64,000 nt of DNA from Ochrobactrum sp. CGA5 (GTDB lineage Bacteria > Pseudomonadota > Alphaproteobacteria > Rhizobiales > Rhizobiaceae). Under the pieces are notes generated by a model. That model was not told the DNA's origin, made no database searches, and saw only the letters and a list, made by a program, of their open reading frames with translations. The position numbers were made by a program, and so were the translations under genes. The DNA lies in the NCBI RefSeq assembly GCF_006345815.1, contig NZ_VCIG01000001.1, positions 372,001-436,000 on the forward strand. Reading direction: 5' to 3'. Shown here piece by piece: positions 34,972 to 44,909 of the stretch. Each line of letters begins with the position of its first letter. Positions within the stretch are counted from its first letter, which is position 1.

Positions 34972-35547
34972 TTATTGCTGCGCAGGTGTATCGTCAGGAA
35001 CCGGAGCTTCTTCCTGCTCACCAGCGGTCGGTGCATTGTGCTGTGGCTTGAACTTGTCGATCATCTGGTCGGGATTAGCCGGCAGAAGGTCAATCAGTTG
35101 CTGCCCGAACGAATCGAGCATTGGCTTTGACTTCGCGTTTGTAACCCAGGCTGGCTGGTTTGTCGGGACGAGCCAGTTGAAGAACAGCATGGCAACGACT
35201 ACGAGAAGAACACCGCGCACACCGCCGAACAGAAAGCCAAGTGTACGGTCAAGCGCGCCGATACGGCTGTCGATAATGAAGTCGGCGATCTTCATTGTGA
35301 TCAGGGAAACCACGATCAGCACGACGAGGAAAACCGCGCCAGCGGCAGCGATCTTCGCGATGGTTTCATTGTTGATATAGGGCTGCACGAATGGCAGAAC
35401 CGGCTGGTAGAAGAGATAGGCAGCAGCGGCCGCTGCCGCCCACGATACCAGCGACAGCACTTCGCGGGAAAAACCGCGAACCATCGCTAGAACGGCTGAA
35501 ACCAGCGTTATCCCGAGTAGAATTCCATCAAGCATGGTTATCGGCAT
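34972..35547 (-). CDS. cvpA: CvpA family membrane protein
   Basis: A 191-residue protein with four hydrophobic helices in residues 1-125 (LDGILLGITLVSAVLAMVRG, SLVSWAAAAAAAYLFYQPVL, IAKIAAAGAVFLVVLIVVSL, FLFGGVRGVLLVVVAMLFF) and a soluble acidic C-terminal tail. CvpA proteins are needed for colicin V production in Escherichia coli and for purine-linked and envelope phenotypes elsewhere; the mechanism is unknown. It is next to purF, the pairing seen widely, though here a 270-bp gap with a terminator separates them. Confidence 0.9.
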   Translation of the reverse strand: MPITMLDGILLGITLVSAVLAMVRGFSREVLSLVSWAAAAAAAYLFYQPVLPFVQPYINNETIAKIAAAGAVFLVVLIVVSLITMKIADFIIDSRIGALDRTLGFLFGGVRGVLLVVVAMLFFNWLVPTNQPAWVTNAKSKPMLDSFGQQLIDLLPANPDQMIDKFKPQHNAPTAGEQEEAPVPDDTPAQQ

Positions 35548-35660
35548 TCTGCCTGTCCTCAGTTATTATGCGCAATCACTTTAATACGCAGGGCAGTCAA
35601 AGATGCTAGAGCTTATCACCGGAAGGTTGACAGATTCTTCCAGTCATAAAACTCCAGATT

Positions 35661-37055
35661 TTATTGTTTCTTTCCGGAGCCTGAAGCCGCAATGCGCGCA
35701 ACAAGGTCAGGCAGGGCCGAAGTTTCCATAAGACGGAAGTTGCGATCTTTCCAAAGTTCGCCGCTGCCGCCGGGCACTTCTGCCTGCCGGAAGCCGAGTT
35801 TCTCAGCTTCCTTAAGCCTCTGTACAGCATGCGTTACCGCACGAACAGCACCGGAAAGGCTGATTTCGCCGAAATAAACACAATCTGGCGGAAGGGCAAT
35901 ACCGGCCATGGATGAAACCAGTGCAGCAGCCACAGCTATATCGGCGGCGGGTTCGCTGATACGATAGCCGCCCGCAACATTCAGATAGACGTCATGCTGG
36001 CCGAAACGAACCCCGCAATGCGATTCGAGCACGGCGAGGATCATGGCAAGTCGTCCGCCGTCCCAACCGACGACTGCACGTCGCGGGGTACCAAACGATG
36101 AGGGGGCGACAAGTGCCTGTATTTCCACGAGTACCGGACGTGTGCCTTCCATGCCGGCGAAGACTGCCGCACCCGGAGCCTTGGCGTTTCGCTCGCCCAG
36201 AAAAAGCTCGGACGGATTGGAAACCTCGCGCAGTCCGCCATCAGACATCTCAAAGACGCCGATCTCGTCAGTCGGGCCAAAACGGTTCTTCACCGTGCGC
36301 AGGATGCGATATTGATGTCCGCCTTCCCCCTCGAAATAGAGGACGCCATCGACCATGTGCTCGACCACACGCGGGCCGGCAATCTGGCCTTCCTTGGTGA
36401 CATGGCCGACAAGGACCACGGCGGCACCGGTCTGCTTGGCGTACCGGATCAGCGCCTGTGCGGAGGAGCGCACCTGTGTAACGGTTCCCGGTGCCGAATC
36501 TGCCATATCCGTCCAGAGTGTCTGGATCGAATCGATGATGACAAGATCAGGTCGCTTGGCATCGGAAATAGTGGCAATGATGTCTTCGACATTGGTTTCG
36601 GCAGCAAGCTCTACCGTCGAGGACGCGACACCCAGACGCTGCGCACGCAGACGAATCTGAGCAACCGCTTCTTCGCCCGAAACATAAACAATGCGATGGC
36701 CGCGATTGGAAAGCGCCGCCGCAGCCTGCGTCAACAGTGTGGATTTGCCGATACCGGGATCGCCACCGATCAGAAGAGCGGAACCGCGGACGAAACCGCC
36801 GCCGGTCACACGATCAAGCTCGCTGATGCCGGAAATGATCCGCGGCGCATCTTCAATGTCGCCGGACAAAGACGTCAGGGCGACAGCGCGACCTTTGCGC
36901 TTCGACAACATTGCGCCGGGTCCAGACCCGATGCCGCTATTCGTGCCTTCCTCGACGAGTGTGTTCCACTCGCCGCAGGAGTCACACTTGCCCGCCCAGC
37001 GCGAATGAACAGTGCCACAATTCTGGCAGATGAATTGAACGCGCGCCTTGGCCAT
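35661..37055 (-). CDS. radA: DNA repair protein RadA
   Basis: A 464-residue recombination helicase that extends joint molecules with RecA. Domains are in order: a four-cysteine zinc finger (Cys10, Cys13, Cys24, Cys27), a RecA-like ATPase with Walker A GGDPGIGKSTLLTQ (97-110), the RadA-specific KNRFG motif (in VKNRFGPTDEIGVF) and a C-terminal Lon-protease-like domain (from about 350, HDVYLNVAGGYRISEPAADI). The length is normal. It starts 27 bp after the end of dnaB on the same strand, so the two may be co-transcribed. Confidence 0.96.
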   Translation of the reverse strand: MAKARVQFICQNCGTVHSRWAGKCDSCGEWNTLVEEGTNSGIGSGPGAMLSKRKGRAVALTSLSGDIEDAPRIISGISELDRVTGGGFVRGSALLIGGDPGIGKSTLLTQAAAALSNRGHRIVYVSGEEAVAQIRLRAQRLGVASSTVELAAETNVEDIIATISDAKRPDLVIIDSIQTLWTDMADSAPGTVTQVRSSAQALIRYAKQTGAAVVLVGHVTKEGQIAGPRVVEHMVDGVLYFEGEGGHQYRILRTVKNRFGPTDEIGVFEMSDGGLREVSNPSELFLGERNAKAPGAAVFAGMEGTRPVLVEIQALVAPSSFGTPRRAVVGWDGGRLAMILAVLESHCGVRFGQHDVYLNVAGGYRISEPAADIAVAAALVSSMAGIALPPDCVYFGEISLSGAVRAVTHAVQRLKEAEKLGFRQAEVPGGSGELWKDRNFRLMETSALPDLVARIAASGSGKKQ

Positions 37056-37082
37056 CAGACACGCCCTTTAGGATCGGGAAGC

Positions 37083-38588
37083 TTATTCATATTGTTCCGG
37101 GAGATAGGAACCCTCGGCCAGGTCTGCAAATCGTGTGAACTCAGACTGGAAGGCAAGCTTGACTGTGCCGGTTGGTCCGTGACGTTGCTTGGCTATAATG
37201 ACGTCAGCAGTACCGCGCACTTTCTCAAAGTGCTGTTTCCATTCTTCATATTTCGGATCGAATTCGTCCCGCGGTTCGAGGTTCTTAACGTAATATTCCT
37301 CACGGAACACGAATAGAACCACGTCGGCGTCCTGCTCGATTGAGCCCGATTCACGAAGATCAGAGAGCTGTGGGCGCTTGTCGTCGCGGCTTTCCACCTG
37401 ACGGGAGAGCTGTGAAAGCGCAATGATGGGCACGTTCAGTTCTTTGCCGAGCGCTTTGAGGCCAGTGGTGATCTCGGTGATTTCCTGAACGCGGTTCTGC
37501 GCCGAAGCTTTCGACGAGCCAGTCATCAGCTGCACGTAGTCGATCACAAGGACATCGAGGCCACGCTGGCGCTTGAGGCGGCGCGCCCGCGCTGCAAGCT
37601 GCGCAATTGAGATGCCGCCGGTCTGGTCGATATAGAGGGGGATCTTCTGCATCACCTGCGAGCAGGCGACGAGCTTTTCAAAATCGGTTTCTGTAATGTC
37701 ACCACGGCGTATTTTCGAGGACGAAACTTCTGTTTGCTCGGAAATGATACGTGTTGCCAGCTGTTCCGCCGACATTTCAAGCGAGAAGAAGCCGACCACG
37801 CCGCCATTGGCCGCTTTTACGGTACCGTCGGCTTGCTGCTCGCCTTCATAGGCATTGGCAATGTTGAATGCGATATTGGTTGCAAGCGAGGTCTTGCCCA
37901 TACCCGGACGACCCGCAAGGATGATCAAATCGGAAGGCTGCAAGCCGCCCATCTTGGCATCGAGGGTGTGAATACCGGTTGAAATACCGGAAAGGTGCCC
38001 ATCGCGCATAAAGGCGGCATTGGCCATGTCTACGGCGGTGGTAACAGCATCCTTGAATGGCAGAAAACCGCCATCATAGCGGCCTGTCTCGGCCAATTCG
38101 AACAGGCGGCGTTCGGCATCTTCGATCTGTTCCTGCGGGGCCATGTCGACAGGCGCGTCATAGGCAACGTTCACCATGTCTTCGCCGATGCCAATCAGCG
38201 CTCGACGTGTCGCCAGATCGTAGATCGCACGACCATAGTCCTCTGCGTTGATAATGGTAACGGCTTCGGTTGCGAGACGGGTTACATATTGAAAGATCGT
38301 GAGATCACCGACCTTGCCTTCGGTCGGCAGGAAGGTCTTCATCGTCACGGGATTGGCCATCTTGCCCACGCGAATGAGATCGGTCGTGATCTCATAGATT
38401 CGACGGTGCAGAGGTTCGAAGAAATGCGTCGGCTTGAGGAAGTCGGACACCCGGTAAAAGGCATCATTATTGATCAGAATGGCACCCAGCAGCGCCTGCT
38501 CCGCTTCAATATTATGGGGGGCCTCCCGATAAAGCGCGTCTTTTTGGTCTCGCGCATCGTCGAGTTTACGTACCGCCGCTTCCGCCAT
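37083..38588 (-). CDS. dnaB: Replicative DNA helicase
   Basis: A 501-residue hexameric helicase that unwinds DNA at the fork. The N-terminal primase-interacting domain (about 20-125, NIEAEQALLGAILINNDAFY) is followed by the RecA-like motor with Walker A GRPGMGKTSLATN near 227-239 and Walker B LDVLVIDYVQLM, then SQLSRQVESRDDKRPQLSDL with the arginine finger region. No intein is present. In several relatives alr lies between dnaB and radA; here the gap is 27 bp and holds no gene. About 180 bp upstream lies the 3' end of cfa. Confidence 0.97.
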   Translation of the reverse strand: MAEAAVRKLDDARDQKDALYREAPHNIEAEQALLGAILINNDAFYRVSDFLKPTHFFEPLHRRIYEITTDLIRVGKMANPVTMKTFLPTEGKVGDLTIFQYVTRLATEAVTIINAEDYGRAIYDLATRRALIGIGEDMVNVAYDAPVDMAPQEQIEDAERRLFELAETGRYDGGFLPFKDAVTTAVDMANAAFMRDGHLSGISTGIHTLDAKMGGLQPSDLIILAGRPGMGKTSLATNIAFNIANAYEGEQQADGTVKAANGGVVGFFSLEMSAEQLATRIISEQTEVSSSKIRRGDITETDFEKLVACSQVMQKIPLYIDQTGGISIAQLAARARRLKRQRGLDVLVIDYVQLMTGSSKASAQNRVQEITEITTGLKALGKELNVPIIALSQLSRQVESRDDKRPQLSDLRESGSIEQDADVVLFVFREEYYVKNLEPRDEFDPKYEEWKQHFEKVRGTADVIIAKQRHGPTGTVKLAFQSEFTRFADLAEGSYLPEQYE

Positions 38589-38724
38589 GATTCTCTTTTC
38601 CGTTCCTGATGCAACCAGCTAGCCTTCAAGCGAGGCCAAACGCAACGAGGCTTCGGATGATTCCTGCTGGAAGAAACAAGCTATACCATGATTCACACTG
38701 ATCCACAGTTTCGATGATGGTTTT

Positions 38725-38751
38725 GTCAGTCCGCTGTTGACGCGGACTGAC
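38725..38751 (-). terminator. Hairpin downstream of cfa
   Basis: GTCAGTCCGC (38725-38734) and GCGGACTGAC (38742-38751) form a perfect 10-bp stem with a 7-nt loop, 21 bp past the cfa stop. No U-tract follows on the minus strand. Confidence 0.55.
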
Positions 38752-38771
38752 TCCGGATTGGCGGGGCGGTT

Positions 38772-40052
38772 TCAAGCGTTCATGCTTTTCCTGACGGCTC
38801 GCCCCTCGCTATTGGCCCCTTTCGGCGCGCTGTCGAGGCGCTTGAGACGTTTTTCTTCCGCCTCGATATAGTTGCGGGTCAGTGGAACGGATTCCTGCCT
38901 GTGGGCGATCTGAATATGGAACACCATCATATTTTGCCAGCGGAACGCGCTTTCCGACGCTGCCAGATAGAACTCCCACATACGGCAGAAGCGCTCGTCA
39001 TAAAGCGCCTTGGCTTTGTCACGATTGGCCATAAACGCCTCCCGCCACGCCTTCAGCGTTTCCGCATAATGCAGTCGCAGGATTTCTACGTCGGTGACAT
39101 ACAGCCCGGCCTTTTCGATATGTGGCAAAACCTCTGAAAGTGCCGGAATATAACCGCCCGGGAAGATGTACTTGCGGATGAACGGATTTGTCGCTCCCGG
39201 TCCATCAGCACGTCCGATGGCATGCAGAAGGAAAACGCCGTCCGGTTTCATCAGGCGAGCAACGTGCTGGAAATACTCGGCGAAATGGCCGACGCCGACA
39301 TGTTCGAACATCCCGACCGACACCAGCCGGTCAAACTTGTCGTCGATGTTGCGATAATCGGTCAGTTCAAACTTCGCACGGTCGCCAAGTCCTTCATCCC
39401 GTGCGCGCTGGTTGGCAACGGAGTGCTGTTCTTCGGATAAAGTTACGCCGGTGACATTGGCCTTGAGATGGCGGGCGAGATAGAGCCCCATGCCGCCCCA
39501 GCCACAGCCGATATCGAGCACCTTGTCGCCTTCCTTCATCAGCAATTTCGCGGCGATGTGGCGTTTTTTGGCAAGCTGTGCTTCGGCCAGAGTGGCATTT
39601 GGCGGATCGAAATAAGCGCAGGAATACTGCTTATCGGGATCGAGAAACAGGTCGTAAAGCTCGCCCGAAAGATCATAGTGACTTTTGATGTTATCCGAAG
39701 ACCGCGAAATCGTGTTCATCTGCTGAAAGCGGCGAAACAGAATGCGTAGCTTCGCCAGGGCCTTCATCCACGGCTCTGTGGCGGCTGTAGGCCCGGTATT
39801 TTCAAACACGATCCGGAGTAGCGTGTAAATATCACCTTCCAGAAAGTCGATCTCACCGTCCATGAAACATTCGGCGAGTTTCAGTTCCGGGTCGAGTGCT
39901 ACGGCGCGCTCTGCATGCTTTGTCTTAAAGTGTATATGAACCGGCACGCCAGTCTTGTCGCCATAATGCGCACGCGCGCCACTGGAATCGGTAACCGTCA
40001 GGTCGCCGGTCTTAATCATATGCGAAAGAACGGTACGCATCATTCCATACAT
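38772..40052 (-). CDS. cfa: Cyclopropane-fatty-acyl-phospholipid synthase
   Basis: A 426-residue SAM-dependent enzyme that adds a methylene bridge to unsaturated acyl chains of membrane phospholipids, usually in stationary phase or acid stress. The SAM motif is KVLDIGCGWGGMGLYLARH near 195-213, and the C-terminal half shows VGMFEHVGVGHFAEYF and the catalytic-site region IFPGGYIPAL. The ATG at 40052 has GAGGAG 9 nt upstream; the frame is open to 40106. The 328-bp gap upstream holds the rplI terminator, and I see nothing else recognisable in it. Confidence 0.93.
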   Translation of the reverse strand: MYGMMRTVLSHMIKTGDLTVTDSSGARAHYGDKTGVPVHIHFKTKHAERAVALDPELKLAECFMDGEIDFLEGDIYTLLRIVFENTGPTAATEPWMKALAKLRILFRRFQQMNTISRSSDNIKSHYDLSGELYDLFLDPDKQYSCAYFDPPNATLAEAQLAKKRHIAAKLLMKEGDKVLDIGCGWGGMGLYLARHLKANVTGVTLSEEQHSVANQRARDEGLGDRAKFELTDYRNIDDKFDRLVSVGMFEHVGVGHFAEYFQHVARLMKPDGVFLLHAIGRADGPGATNPFIRKYIFPGGYIPALSEVLPHIEKAGLYVTDVEILRLHYAETLKAWREAFMANRDKAKALYDERFCRMWEFYLAASESAFRWQNMMVFHIQIAHRQESVPLTRNYIEAEEKRLKRLDSAPKGANSEGRAVRKSMNA

Positions 40053-40269
40053 CGGCCCCATCTCCTCTTGGGGGATCGAAGCAGGCGCACGTCCATGCGT
40101 TTGCATGGCAGGCGGCAGAATAAGTATCAGGACCGCACTGTCATCAGATTTTCAGGCAATATCCCTTCGGTCAATCGGCCTAGGGAGTAATGCCCAAGCA
40201 ACGCGGACGTTTCCGTCAGCACCCTCTCCAATCCAATACTAATATGCAGAATAGGGAGTTTTACCGATC

Positions 40270-40305
40270 TGAAAAGAGAAAATGCCCGACGGAGGCCGCC
40301 GGGCA
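40270..40305 (-). terminator. Rho-independent terminator of the rpsF-rpsR-DUF2232-rplI operon
   Basis: On the minus strand TGCCCGGCGG (40305-40296) and CCGTCGGGCA (40292-40283), one mismatch, form a strong stem followed by TTTTCTCTTTTC. It lies 76 bp after the rplI stop. Confidence 0.8.
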
Positions 40306-40380
40306 CGATCATATAAAGTTTACCCCGATGGGAATGCCAGCCGTCTGGCTGGCCATTCTCTCGGATATTAGTTGGCGAAA

Positions 40381-40950
40381 TTAAGCCTGATCTTCAGCTT
40401 CTTCTTCGTCGTCGAAAACTTCTTCCGACAGAGGCTGTTCTTCGATGCCGTAGATAGCTTCGATCGAGGTCAGGTCTTCACCCTTTGCCTGACGTTCGGC
40501 TTCTTCTGTCGAACGGGCGATGTTGACCGTAACCTGAACCTGAACTTCCGGATGCAGCGAAATCGAAACTTCGTGCAGGCCGATCGTCTTGATCGGATGG
40601 TTCAGTTCAACCTGATTGCGGTGTAGGGTGAAGCCGTTGGCCGAGATGATTTCGGCGATGTCGCGGGTCGAAACTGAACCGTAGAGCTGGCCGGTTTCAC
40701 CAGCCGAACGTACAACGATGAAGCTTTCGCCATTGAGCTTTTCAGCAACAGCGCTGGCTTCGTTCTTGCGTTCCAGGTTCTGGGCTTCGAGCTGAGCGCG
40801 CTGGCCTTCGAACTTCTTCTTGTTGGCTTCGTTGGCACGAAGAGCCTTGCCCTGCGGGAGCAGGAAGTTACGGGCATAGCCGTCCTTGACCTTGACGATT
40901 TCGCCCATCTGGCCGAGGCGGCCGATGCGTTCCAGAAGAATAACGTCCAT
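40381..40950 (-). CDS. rplI: 50S ribosomal protein L9
   Basis: A 189-residue ribosomal protein. The N-terminal domain ([20 protein letters not shown], then [13 protein letters not shown]) and the connecting helix are standard. The C-terminal domain is followed by an acidic tail from about residue 160 ([15 protein letters not shown]), which makes it longer than the 150 residues of the Escherichia coli protein, as usual in alphaproteobacteria. AAAGGA precedes the ATG. It is the last gene of the rpsF-rpsR-DUF2232-rplI run. Confidence 0.97.
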   Translation of the reverse strand: MDVILLERIGRLGQMGEIVKVKDGYARNFLLPQGKALRANEANKKKFEGQRAQLEAQNLERKNEASAVAEKLNGESFIVVRSAGETGQLYGSVSTRDIAEIISANGFTLHRNQVELNHPIKTIGLHEVSISLHPEVQVQVTVNIARSTEEAERQAKGEDLTSIEAIYGIEEQPLSEEVFDDEEEAEDQA

Positions 40951-40979
40951 TGGAGTTTCCTTTCGAGTTTCTGATTCGG

Positions 40980-41951
40980 TTACTGACTGTCAGCGCCCGG
41001 CATTTTCGAAACTGGCGCGCCGCGCGAAGTGTCGAAAAGTCCGAGAACCATGAAGATGAAAAGCAGGAATGCGAAGAGTATGATCGCAAAGTAGGCGAGC
41101 CACAGCGCCACTGGACGCCACACCTTGCCGCGTGTGCGAAAATGCATGATGGCAAGACCTGACATCATGAAGCCTGCGCTGAGCGCACCGGCGATGACGG
41201 TTGCAATCAATCCGGTACCGCCGGGAAGAAACGCAACCGCAAGAGCGACCGCGAAGACGAGCAGGGCCGGACGCGGCATACGCAGTGTTGCCGGCCAGTC
41301 GTCGCGCGGTCGGCGCATGCGACCCGACATAGAAATCAGGCGCTGTGCCAGATAGAGATTACCAACGAGAATTGCGAGGCAGGTTGCAGGCTGGATCGCG
41401 GGGAGGGCCACCATCAGCAGCGACGTCACACTGTTGCGAATGTCATCGCTGGCCGTGAACTGCGGATCGGCTTCGGCAACGCGGTCGATAAGCGTATTTG
41501 CGAGTTCGCGCGCCATGTCCGGGCCAAAGCCCAGAATCGCACCGATGACAACGAAGCTCAGCGCCACCATCACGGCGAGCCGGAACACGATATCCGACAA
41601 CGGATACCATACGAGAATATCCTTCGGTCCGCCGAGTTCTTCGGCTGGCCGCGCGAGGCCGGACAGATAAGCGCCGGTTGCTGCGGGAATGAAACTCGTC
41701 AATGCCATCAGGAGTGCCGCAAGCGGGACAGCGACAACACCGACGGCAACTGTGGCTGTGGCGGCGGCAACGATACCGGCGCCCGAACCCCAGCCAAGCG
41801 CAACAACGAAGATGGGAAGGGGTGTCAGGAAGTAGAGAACCATGGCCATAGCCGCCATCGCGCCACCTTGGGCGACGACGCCGGACGACATCAACGCCGA
41901 GGCAAGCCCCGCCAATATGCCGATACCGATAATGGTTCCATTGAATTTCAT
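40980..41951 (-). CDS. DUF2232-type integral membrane protein
   Basis: A 323-residue membrane protein with about eight to nine hydrophobic segments and few charged loops, between rpsR and rplI. In alphaproteobacteria this position is regularly taken by a DUF2232 protein (also found as YybS in Firmicutes), whose function is unknown. No catalytic motif is visible. It is probably co-transcribed with the ribosomal genes: the gap to rplI is 29 bp and the gap from rpsR is 146 bp. Confidence 0.85.
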   Translation of the reverse strand: MKFNGTIIGIGILAGLASALMSSGVVAQGGAMAAMAMVLYFLTPLPIFVVALGWGSGAGIVAAATATVAVGVVAVPLAALLMALTSFIPAATGAYLSGLARPAEELGGPKDILVWYPLSDIVFRLAVMVALSFVVIGAILGFGPDMARELANTLIDRVAEADPQFTASDDIRNSVTSLLMVALPAIQPATCLAILVGNLYLAQRLISMSGRMRRPRDDWPATLRMPRPALLVFAVALAVAFLPGGTGLIATVIAGALSAGFMMSGLAIMHFRTRGKVWRPVALWLAYFAIILFAFLLFIFMVLGLFDTSRGAPVSKMPGADSQ

Positions 41952-42097
41952 CAGTTTCGCTGTCCTGCTCCGGTCCGGCCGGTCTTGCAGTTAGAGACGA
42001 TTAACAAGACGTCTCAACTTGGGTTTTTGATACGTCCGCTACGCCCATCGCAACGGAGGAGACGGGAGGCAGCGAACCACCTCCCGAAATCTTGTTC

Positions 42098-42346
42098 TTA
42101 CTTCACAACGTAAGGCAGCAGGCCGAGGAAACGAGCGCGCTTGATCGCCTTGGCGAGCTCACGCTGCTTTTTCTGGCTGACAGCTGTAATACGGGAAGGA
42201 ACGATTTTGCCGCGTTCGGAAATGTAACGCTGCAGAAGCTTGATGTCCTTGTAGTCGATCTTCGGTGCGTTTGCGCCGGAGAACGGGCACGTCTTGCGAC
42301 GGCGATGGAAAGGACGACGGGTCGGGATCTGATTGATATCAACCAT
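42098..42346 (-). CDS. rpsR: 30S ribosomal protein S18
   Basis: An 82-residue ribosomal protein. The S18 core [20 protein letters not shown] and [18 protein letters not shown] are diagnostic. It binds with S6 to the central domain of 16S rRNA. GAAGGAG lies before the ATG, and its start is 2 nt beyond the rpsF stop, so the S6-S18 pair is translated together. Confidence 0.97.
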   Translation of the reverse strand: MVDINQIPTRRPFHRRRKTCPFSGANAPKIDYKDIKLLQRYISERGKIVPSRITAVSQKKQRELAKAIKRARFLGLLPYVVK

Positions 42347-42348
42347 GA

Positions 42349-42795
42349 TTATGCTCCTTCACCAGCTTCGTTGTCGCGTGGGCGACGCGGACCGCGATCA
42401 CCACGGTCCCCACGGTCGAAACCACCTTCACGACGACGCGGGCGATCATCACCATCACGCTCGCGACGGTCGTCACGGCGGGTCAGCATAGCCGACTGGC
42501 CTTCTTCGTGTTCTTCAACGCGAATGGTCATGAAGCGCAGGACGTCTTCATTGATACGCATCTGACGTTCCATTTCAGCAACGGCAGCAGCCGGAGCGTC
42601 GATGTTCAGAAGCGTATAATACGCCTTGCGATTCTTCTTGATGCGGTAGGTGAGGGGACGCAGACCCCAAGCTTCAACCTTACCGACCTTGCCGCCATTA
42701 GCTTCGAGGACACCCTTGTACTGTTCGACAAGAGCGTCGACCTGCTGCTGGGAAATGTCCTGGCGGGCAAGAAGCACATGTTCATAAAGAGCCAT
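42349..42795 (-). CDS. rpsF: 30S ribosomal protein S6
   Basis: A 148-residue ribosomal protein. The S6 fold covers residues 1-100 ([39 protein letters not shown]). A C-terminal Arg/Asp/Gly-rich tail of about 45 residues ([20 protein letters not shown]) extends it beyond the 100-135 residues of most homologues. It leads the rpsF-rpsR-DUF2232-rplI unit. Confidence 0.97.
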   Translation of the reverse strand: MALYEHVLLARQDISQQQVDALVEQYKGVLEANGGKVGKVEAWGLRPLTYRIKKNRKAYYTLLNIDAPAAAVAEMERQMRINEDVLRFMTIRVEEHEEGQSAMLTRRDDRRERDGDDRPRRREGGFDRGDRGDRGPRRPRDNEAGEGA

Positions 42796-43203
42796 TGGCT
42801 TTGCCTTTCTTCGTTATATCACGCCGACACCAGCGGCTAAGCCCCTGCGACTTCTCTTTTGCCGGAAACCGGTGAAGAAAGGACGCGTATTTGAGACGGT
42901 CGAGAGCGGAGACACGGGAGGCAGAAGCGCTTATGACTTCCAACGTGCTATCCTGCTTTTAACGGCAAGAAGACACGGCCCTCCGTTCAGCCCCCAGCTG
43001 GTGCCGAACAATGAACGGGCGGCTATTACGTGTTTTTCCCCTTGTTTGCAAGCGCGATATCCCCGAAAAACCGACAAATGCTTGACTTTTCGCCCAAGGC
43101 TAAGGCACATCGCGCCAAATTGTGCATTTCATTGCAGGCATGGCGGCGAAAACGGATACCGGTTTCACCTTTATCATATGCATAGAACCAGAACGAGGCA
43201 TCA
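42796..43203. other. 408-bp divergent intergenic region between rpsF and fabD
   Basis: The region must hold the promoters of the ribosomal operon (minus) and of fabD (plus). The only element I can point to is TTGACT at 43082-43087, a good -35 for fabD, but no convincing -10 follows at the right distance. I see no convincing ORF. A ribosomal S6:S18 leader structure would be expected near 42796-42880 but I cannot recognise it by eye. Confidence 0.4.
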
Positions 43204-44145
43204 ATGGCGGTAGCATTTACCTTTCCCGGACAGGGCAGCCAGGCGGTAGGCATGGGCAAAGCCCTGGCCGAACAGTTCGCGGAAGCGCGCGCCGTCTTCG
43301 ACGAAGTGGACGCAGCGCTTGGCGAAAAGCTGTCCGCCACCATGTTCGAAGGCCCGGAAGACGTTCTGACGCTCACCGCCAATGCCCAGCCCGCGCTGAT
43401 GGCCGTGTCGATGGCCGTCCTGCGCGTCATGGAAGCGCGTGGCTTCTCGCTGAAGGAAAAGGTTTCCTACGTGGCCGGTCATTCGCTGGGCGAATATTCC
43501 GCACTTTGCGCTGCCGGCACCTTCTCGCTTGCCGATACGGCGCGCCTCCTGCGCATTCGCGGCAATGCGATGCAGAAGGCTGTTCCGGTTGGCGAAGGCG
43601 CGATGGCTGCGATCATCGGTCTGGAACATGGCGATGTGGAAGCAATCTGCACGGAAGCAAAGGCTTCCGGTTCGGTTCAGATCGCCAATGACAATGGCGG
43701 CGGCCAGCTGGTAATTTCCGGCTCCAAGGCTGCGGTCGAACTGGCGGCAAAGCTTGCTTCGGAAAAGGGCGCAAAGCGCGCCATCATGCTGCCGGTTTCC
43801 GCACCCTTCCATTCGACTCTGATGGCCCCGGCTGCTGAAGCAATGCGCGAAGCGCTGGCCAGTGTCGAGAAGCACAATCCGGTTGTCCCGCTCATCGCCA
43901 ATGTGCGCGCCGCGCCGGTGACGGACGCCAGTGAAATCGCCGATCTGCTGGTTGAGCAGGTGACGGGTCAGGTGCGATGGCGCGAGACCGTGGAATGGTT
44001 TGCCGCCAATGGCGTGACCTCGCTTTATGAAGTAGGTTCGGGCAAGGTTCTGACCGGTCTGGCGCGCCGCATCTCCAAGGATGTGTCGGGCGCCGCTGTT
44101 GGTTCGGCTGAAGAAATCGAAGCAGCGCTTGCTGCTCTGGCATAA
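43204..44145 (+). CDS. fabD: Malonyl-CoA--acyl carrier protein transacylase
   Basis: A 313-residue enzyme that loads malonate onto ACP for fatty-acid elongation. The nucleophile elbow GHSLGEYSA carries Ser94, the FPGQGSQ loop lies at residues 7-13, and the catalytic histidine is in SAPFHSTLM near 200. Length is normal. GAGG precedes the ATG. It leads fabD-fabG-acpP-fabF, the classical cluster order, followed by mltG. Confidence 0.97.
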   Translation: MAVAFTFPGQGSQAVGMGKALAEQFAEARAVFDEVDAALGEKLSATMFEGPEDVLTLTANAQPALMAVSMAVLRVMEARGFSLKEKVSYVAGHSLGEYSALCAAGTFSLADTARLLRIRGNAMQKAVPVGEGAMAAIIGLEHGDVEAICTEAKASGSVQIANDNGGGQLVISGSKAAVELAAKLASEKGAKRAIMLPVSAPFHSTLMAPAAEAMREALASVEKHNPVVPLIANVRAAPVTDASEIADLLVEQVTGQVRWRETVEWFAANGVTSLYEVGSGKVLTGLARRISKDVSGAAVGSAEEIEAALAALA

Positions 44146-44171
44146 AAGCTCATTAGCTAAAAGGATCCGAT

Positions 44172-44909
44172 ATGTTTGATCTGACTGGCCGCAAGGCTCT
44201 CGTAACCGGTGCGACCGGCGGTCTGGGTGAAGCGATTGCTCGCGCTCTCCATGCACAGGGCGCTATTGTCGGCCTGCACGGTACGCGCGAAGAAAAGCTG
44301 AAGGAACTGGCTGCCGAACTCGGCGATCGTGTTTTCATCTTCCCGGCCAATCTGTCGGACCGCGAAGCCGTCAAGGCGCTCGGCCAGAAGGCGGAAGAAG
44401 AGCTGGGCGGCGTCGATATTCTGGTCAACAATGCCGGTATCACCCGTGACGGCCTGTTCGTGCGCATGAGCGATGAAGACTGGGATGCCGTTCTGAATGT
44501 CAATCTCACCTCGGTTTTCAACCTGACGCGTGAGCTGACCCATCCGATGATGCGCCGCCGCAATGGCCGCATCATCAACATCACCTCCATCGTCGGCGTG
44601 ACCGGCAATCCGGGGCAGGCGAATTATTGCGCGTCGAAGGCGGGTCTCATCGGCTTCTCCAAGTCGCTGGCGCAGGAAATCGCAAGCCGCAATGTGACGG
44701 TGAACTGCATTGCGCCGGGCTTCATCGAATCGGCCATGACCGACAAGCTGAACGACAAGCAAAAAGAAGCGATCATGGGCAGCATACCCATGAAGCGCAT
44801 GGGCGTTGGTGGGGATATTGCTGCGGCAGTTGTCTATTTGGCGAGCGACGAGGCAGCCTATGTGACGGGCCAGACCCTGCATATCAATGGCGGTATGGCC
44901 ATGATCTAA
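44172..44909 (+). CDS. fabG: 3-oxoacyl-[acyl-carrier-protein] reductase
   Basis: A 245-residue SDR that reduces beta-ketoacyl-ACP with NADPH. The cofactor motif TGATGGLGEAIA (12-23), NNAG (86-89) and the Ser139-Tyr152-Lys156 triad (ITSIVGVTG, NYCASK) are all intact, and the C-terminus ends HINGGMAMI as usual. It follows fabD by 26 bp. The 276-bp gap to acpP suggests acpP may also be transcribed separately, which fits the high demand for ACP. Confidence 0.96.
   Translation: MFDLTGRKALVTGATGGLGEAIARALHAQGAIVGLHGTREEKLKELAAELGDRVFIFPANLSDREAVKALGQKAEEELGGVDILVNNAGITRDGLFVRMSDEDWDAVLNVNLTSVFNLTRELTHPMMRRRNGRIINITSIVGVTGNPGQANYCASKAGLIGFSKSLAQEIASRNVTVNCIAPGFIESAMTDKLNDKQKEAIMGSIPMKRMGVGGDIAAAVVYLASDEAAYVTGQTLHINGGMAMI

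Noticed and set aside
38690-38700. TGATCCACA and similar DnaA-box-like words upstream of dnaB and near 45067
   Set aside because: Single imperfect boxes, not clustered, and no AT-rich unwinding region, so no origin is implied.
40053-40380. 328-bp gap between cfa and rplI as a possible missed gene
   Set aside because: No frame with a start and convincing composition was seen. Only the rplI terminator and the cfa leader are supported.
43082-43110. TTGACT as a -35 for a fabD promoter
   Set aside because: No credible -10 hexamer (GGCACA or similar only) lies 16-18 bp downstream, so I did not list a promoter here.
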